From: Dissophora ornata | Taxonomy: Eukaryota; Mortierellomycota; Mortierellomycetes; Mortierellales; Mortierellaceae | Direction of reading: 5' to 3' | NCBI GenBank assembly: GCA_025201705.1 | Contig: MU616878.1 | Coordinates: forward strand, 1 to 34,878 | DNA: 34,878 nt | In this document: piece by piece, positions 31,730-34,878 of the stretch | Layout: each line of letters starts with the position of its first letter | How positions within the stretch are numbered: the stretch's first letter is position 1 | Notes under the pieces: model-generated | Databases searched by the model: none | Told to the model about the DNA's origin: nothing | The model's input: only the letters and a program-made list of their open reading frames with translations | Position numbers and translations under genes: made by a program

Positions 31730-32054
31730 TCTGAAAACGCTGACCATGTCTGGAAAATAAATGACATCCAAGATATTCTTGCCCTAGACTTTCTTATGGA
31801 ATTGAAGTCTCAATGATGGCGTCTGTTGCGAGGGCAACTCGCTATCCCTGCTTGTGTTGGCCAGCAGTTGATATGCGGCATGGGTATCGTCGGTGTTCAT
31901 TGCCAACAAGGCCATCATAGCAGCAGTCACTGCTCGGAGTAGCCGAGTCAAGCCGCTGCTTGCGCTGTACCTTAATTTTAGGCAGATCGAGATCACGTCC
32001 GTTTCCCTGCATTCAAAGCATTCAAACATCACAAAACGACCCGTGGAATCGAAC
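31730..32054. other. Intergenic: EME1 3' end and ATP10 promoter
   Basis: No gene seen. It contains the EME1 poly(A) signal; the frame of ATP10 is open back to a GTG at 31893, but no ATG occurs before 32055. Confidence 0.5.
31756..31761 (+). terminator. Poly(A) signal of EME1
   Basis: AATAAA 27 nt after the stop codon. Confidence 0.5.
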
Positions 32055-33551
32055 ATGGCGCTCCCCACCGGCAAAACCATAATTCATGCTGGAAGGGCAT
32101 TTCTTTATACTAGCCGAATCCAGGGACCTTCACTCTACGCGGCATCACTTTCAAGTGTAGCGGTAGCACCAGCGATCAGATCAGGGTCGTTTCAGAGGAC
32201 GTTTGCCACCACCAGTCGACACCTTCACAACAACACCGCTCAGCATAGCAATAGCGATGTCGACGGTAGTGAGAATAAAGCCGGAAAGGATGAGGATGAA
32301 GGGGTGGAGGGACAGAAGAACTTGCCGTTGTCGCCTTATGGTGGACGATTTGGTGTACCTGAACAGCCAATGAGCTCCAAATCCATAGCGTTGGCACAGG
32401 CCAGTTTGAAGCGGTCTCCATTTGCAAAGGCCAAGGACGGCATGAAGAGTAAAATGGAAGATTGGACAGATAAGGAAAAGAACTTGGAGAAGAGGAAGGA
32501 GCTGTAAGTTGTTTTTTTTTGTTGTTGTTGTTGTTGTTGTGATATATTGACGAGCGGTGCGCTGAACATGGTATGTCTTGTTGCATATTATGTAGTATGC
32601 ATGATTTCCAGTCAGGATACTTCTCTGAGTTCAGCGAGTTGTCAAGGACAGGATCCAAGCTCTGGAAAGGAACTGCAAACATGATTCAGGCTGATGTACG
32701 TTTTCATCCGACTCGGGATAGAATATTTTCGTTTCCTCCGTTCAGGATCTTGAAAAGGGTGTCAGAAACTGATCCTTTCTCTGACCTACCCTCCTTCCTC
32801 GCCTCCTCTCTCTCTTTCCCTTTTCTGTATCTTTTCTTCCCTCCTGTAGAAAGCGTTATACATTCCCAACATCATCGGGACATCACTCAAGACATCCGAG
32901 CCCGTAGAGTTGGTCGACTTGCTTCGAGGCAAGATCAGTCTCGTGGCGATTTCAGGAACGCGTTTTGGAGAGGAACAGATCGAGACGTTTATGCAACCGT
33001 TTTTGAAGAGGTGGCCTATGGGGCAGGCAAACTCGAAGGTTCAATTTGTTGAGGTAAAGAACCTGGAAATAAGCACATACGTGTATCACGGAGGGCGACT
33101 GGATCATTAATAATGATCAACCTCTAAACTATCATTCCTTGGCGTGATCTATGACAGCTCAATATTCAGGAGAATCCTTTGAAAGCAGGACTGGTGCGGA
33201 TGATGGTTCCTTTTGTTCGTAAAACCATTCCAGAGGAGCGGCATGTAAGTAGCTTTGGCGCCCACGCCACTCGCTTCGGTTGCGATCCGTATGGAAGGAA
33301 CAGCATCTCACTGACATATTTTGCCTTTTTTTTATTACTCTCGCAACAAATAGGCTAACTACATGCTTCACTACAAGTCGATCAAGCACCTCAAAGACCC
33401 GCTGAGCATGCAGAATTCATATTTAGGTTATGTGTTCCTGGTCGACAGTAATTGCAAGATCCGGTGGGGTGCGCACGGAAAGGGCACAGAAGCCGAGATC
33501 AAGACCCTCCTCGACAGTGTCCAGCGTCTCTCTGAACGCGGAGGACGTTAG
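32055..33551 (+). CDS. ATP10: Mitochondrial ATP synthase assembly factor ATP10
   Basis: Inner-membrane/matrix factor that assists assembly of Atp6 into the FO sector of ATP synthase (known for yeast Atp10). Five exons: 32055-32503, 32596-32695, 32850-33053, 33158-33244, 33354-33551; 345 aa. The first 60 residues are rich in Arg, Ser and Ala with few acids (AGRAFLYTSRIQGPSLYAAS, RSGSFQRTFATTSRHLHN), a mitochondrial presequence; an acidic linker follows. The conserved domain begins at ALYIPNIIGTSL and includes LVDLLRGKISLVAISGTRFGE, KVQFVELNIQENPLKAGLVR, FVRKTIPEERHANYMLHYKS, LKDPLSMQNSYLGYVFLVD and NCKIRWGAHGKGTEAEI, all diagnostic. The start is the first ATG in frame. Intron 1 (32504-32595) contains a T-run and a GTT repeat. 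Confidence 0.95.
32510..32540. repeat. T-run plus (GTT)n repeat in ATP10 intron 1
   Basis: A run of Ts leads into about seven GTT units just inside the intron. Confidence 0.8.
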
Positions 33552-33559
33552 TGTGCAAA

Positions 33560-33565
33560 AATAAA
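33560..33565 (+). terminator. Poly(A) signal of ATP10
   Basis: AATAAA 9 nt after the stop codon. Confidence 0.45.
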
Positions 33566-33702
33566 GATATTGATGCCTTCTCAAGCAATGCAAAAAAATG
33601 GTGCACAGACCCAAGCAATTGACGAAACATTGTGTCAAAATCGCGTATTGACCGCTCACGTCTTGAAAATGTCTGATCGCTCTTTCCATTCATTGCTTTA
33701 TT

Positions 33703-33726
33703 ATTCTTTCATTCTTTCATTCTTTC
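33703..33726. repeat. Three ATTCTTTC tandem units in the leader of the DSBA-like gene
   Basis: The octamer ATTCTTTC is repeated three times without change, about 80 nt upstream of the ATG at 33807, inside a CT-rich promoter or leader tract. Confidence 0.8.
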
Positions 33727-33806
33727 ATCCCAAACCCCAATCTCCTCCTCCTTCCTGCCTTCCTACCTTCTCCGCTTTTTTTTTCACTGCGCAGAATAAC
33801 AGAAAC

Positions 33807-34764
33807 ATGTCTCTTCCACCTCAGTACTCTGGCCACCGTATCGCAGGCACGCCCGATGCGAGCCACACGCTCGAGCTGTACCTGGATTACGTTTGTCCGT
33901 TCTCAGCAAAGATCTGGAACCAGGTCTATAACAATGTTCTCCCTTGGCTTGCCGAGAACCACCCAGGGCGCGTTCAGGTAAAAAAAAAAAAAAAAGCCAA
34001 TCCAAGCCAAGCGATATCTCAAGTTCAACCTGATACATTCTTTGAAAGTATATGGGCGGCTAATGTATTTTGGCATTTTTATCATGTGGTAGGTGATCGT
34101 GAGAAACCAGATCCAGCCATGGCACCCAGCTTCGATCTTGACAGCAGAGGTATTATTATTACTCCAAATATTTTTTTTTTTCAAGGACGATGGAATATAT
34201 TGTTTTTGCAGCTAACCAGGTAAGAGTGTATTTATTTCCCTTCTCGTTTGCTTCTTCATAGGCGGCGCTTGCAGTCGAAAAACTCGACCCTTCACAATTT
34301 GCCAGCTACAGCAACTTGCTTTTTACTCAGCAAAAGAAGTAAGTAAATATATTGAGGAAAGAGGGGAGGGGGTGTTTGTCGCGCTTCATTTCACGCAGTT
34401 CAAGGGTATTTTCTTATTCAGCATCGTTATTATCCACAGGTTCTTTGACGAAGCTGTCGTCGACAAGTCCCGCTCGGAACAATACAGGGACCTCGCCTCT
34501 CTGGTCTCCTCCTCCTTGTCGTCGTCTTCCCTTACGCAGGAAGCTGTCTATTCTCTCCTCCAAATCACTCCTGTGCAGGACCCATCGCAGTCCACCAACA
34601 CCGGCAACAAGGTCACCAATGACATCAAGTACTTTGTGAAACTCGGTCGTCAGAACGGCATCCACGTCTCCCCGACTGCAGTCTGGGACGGTATTGTCGA
34701 GAACTCGATCAGTAGTGGTTGGAGCCTCGACAACTGGAAGGAGTTTTTCCTGAACAAGTTTTAA
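33807..34764 (+). CDS. DSBA-like thioredoxin-fold protein
   Basis: Small thioredoxin-fold protein of the DSBA/2-hydroxychromene isomerase-like group, role unknown. Four exons: 33807-33977, 34093-34149 (57 nt), 34262-34338, 34440-34764; introns 115, 112 and 101 bp; 209 aa. The N-terminal strand-turn-helix reads LELYLDYVCPFSAKIWNQVY, where the redox motif is CPFS rather than CxxC, so a disulfide oxidase role is doubtful. Then come VIVRNQIQPWHPAS, EAALAVEKLDPSQF, FFDEAVVDKSRSEQYRDLAS and, near the end, GIHVSPTAVWDGIVENSISSGWSLDNWKEFF, matching the usual cis-Pro-type region (SPTAVWDG). Intron 1 starts GTAAAA with 15 consecutive A residues. No signal peptide is seen, so probably cytosolic. The start is the ATG of MSLPPQYSGH. 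Confidence 0.88.
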
Positions 34765-34834
34765 AGATTTGCTTTCACTTCCCCTTGATTTCTAGCAGAA
34801 TACAAAAATCACAGCCCAGCCATTTTTCTGCTTG

Positions 34835-34840
34835 ATTAAA
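34835..34840 (+). terminator. Poly(A) signal (ATTAAA) of the DSBA-like gene
   Basis: ATTAAA variant 71 nt after the stop codon, close to the window end. Confidence 0.35.
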
Positions 34841-34878
34841 AAAATCACCAACATTGCTGAATGTGAAAATGCTGGGGG

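Noticed and set aside
1..34878. CRISPR arrays, tRNA or rRNA genes, LTR retrotransposons
   Set aside because: No regularly spaced repeats, tRNA-like cloverleaf blocks, long terminal repeats or reverse-transcriptase motifs were found by eye on either strand; a tRNAscan or RepeatMasker run would be decisive.

Overview
The window is nuclear DNA of a filamentous fungus, most likely an early-diverging one such as Mortierellomycota/Mucoromycota (inference). The evidence is the gene architecture and one relic: most genes are split by short spliceosomal introns (about 78-275 bp, usually GTAAGT-like donors and pyrimidine-AG acceptors), promoters and leaders are CT-rich, AATAAA signals follow most stops, and a decayed open reading frame matches, from memory, a zinc-ribbon transposon protein common in Mortierella-type genomes. 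No bacterial features (operons, Shine-Dalgarno sites, CRISPR) were seen, and no tRNA or rRNA gene was recognised.

Layout. 0.3-4.5 kb: two minus-strand genes, a SulP/SLC26-type anion transporter with a very large Ser-rich insertion and a small conserved protein of unknown function. 4.5-8.3 kb: a gene-poor, pyrimidine-rich stretch with microsatellites and a duplicated 30-bp motif. 8.3-10.5 kb (+): a Thr/Ser-rich single-pass membrane protein with Mid2/WSC-sensor-like topology. 10.6-11.5 kb (+): a degenerate relic of a TnpB/Fanzor-like (OrfB zinc-ribbon) element, followed by 1.2 kb of unexplained sequence. 12.7-21.3 kb (all minus): a Msb3/Gyp3-like TBC Rab-GAP, a GST-VOC fusion protein, HMG-CoA synthase (mevalonate pathway) and the spliceosomal cyclophilin PPIL3. 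21.8-25.9 kb (+): the ribosome-biogenesis factor ESF2/ABT1 and cytosolic prolyl-tRNA synthetase. 26.0-28.1 kb (-): a PCI-domain protein of the Thp1/PCID2/CSN12 family, convergent with ProRS. 28.4-34.8 kb (+): EME1/Mms4-like structure-specific endonuclease subunit, mitochondrial ATP10 and a DSBA-like thioredoxin-fold protein.

The genes are mostly unrelated housekeeping functions, as expected of a eukaryotic chromosome: each is its own transcription unit, with two divergent promoter regions (21.3-21.8 and 28.1-28.4 kb) and one tight convergent pair (25.9-26.0 kb). All exon models were derived by hand; reading phase was checked across every junction and closes exactly for each multi-exon gene. 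The most unusual content is the Fanzor/TnpB-like relic, the GST-VOC fusion, the SulP insertion without a C-terminal STAS domain, introns that interrupt or directly follow start codons in two genes, and a GC-AG intron.
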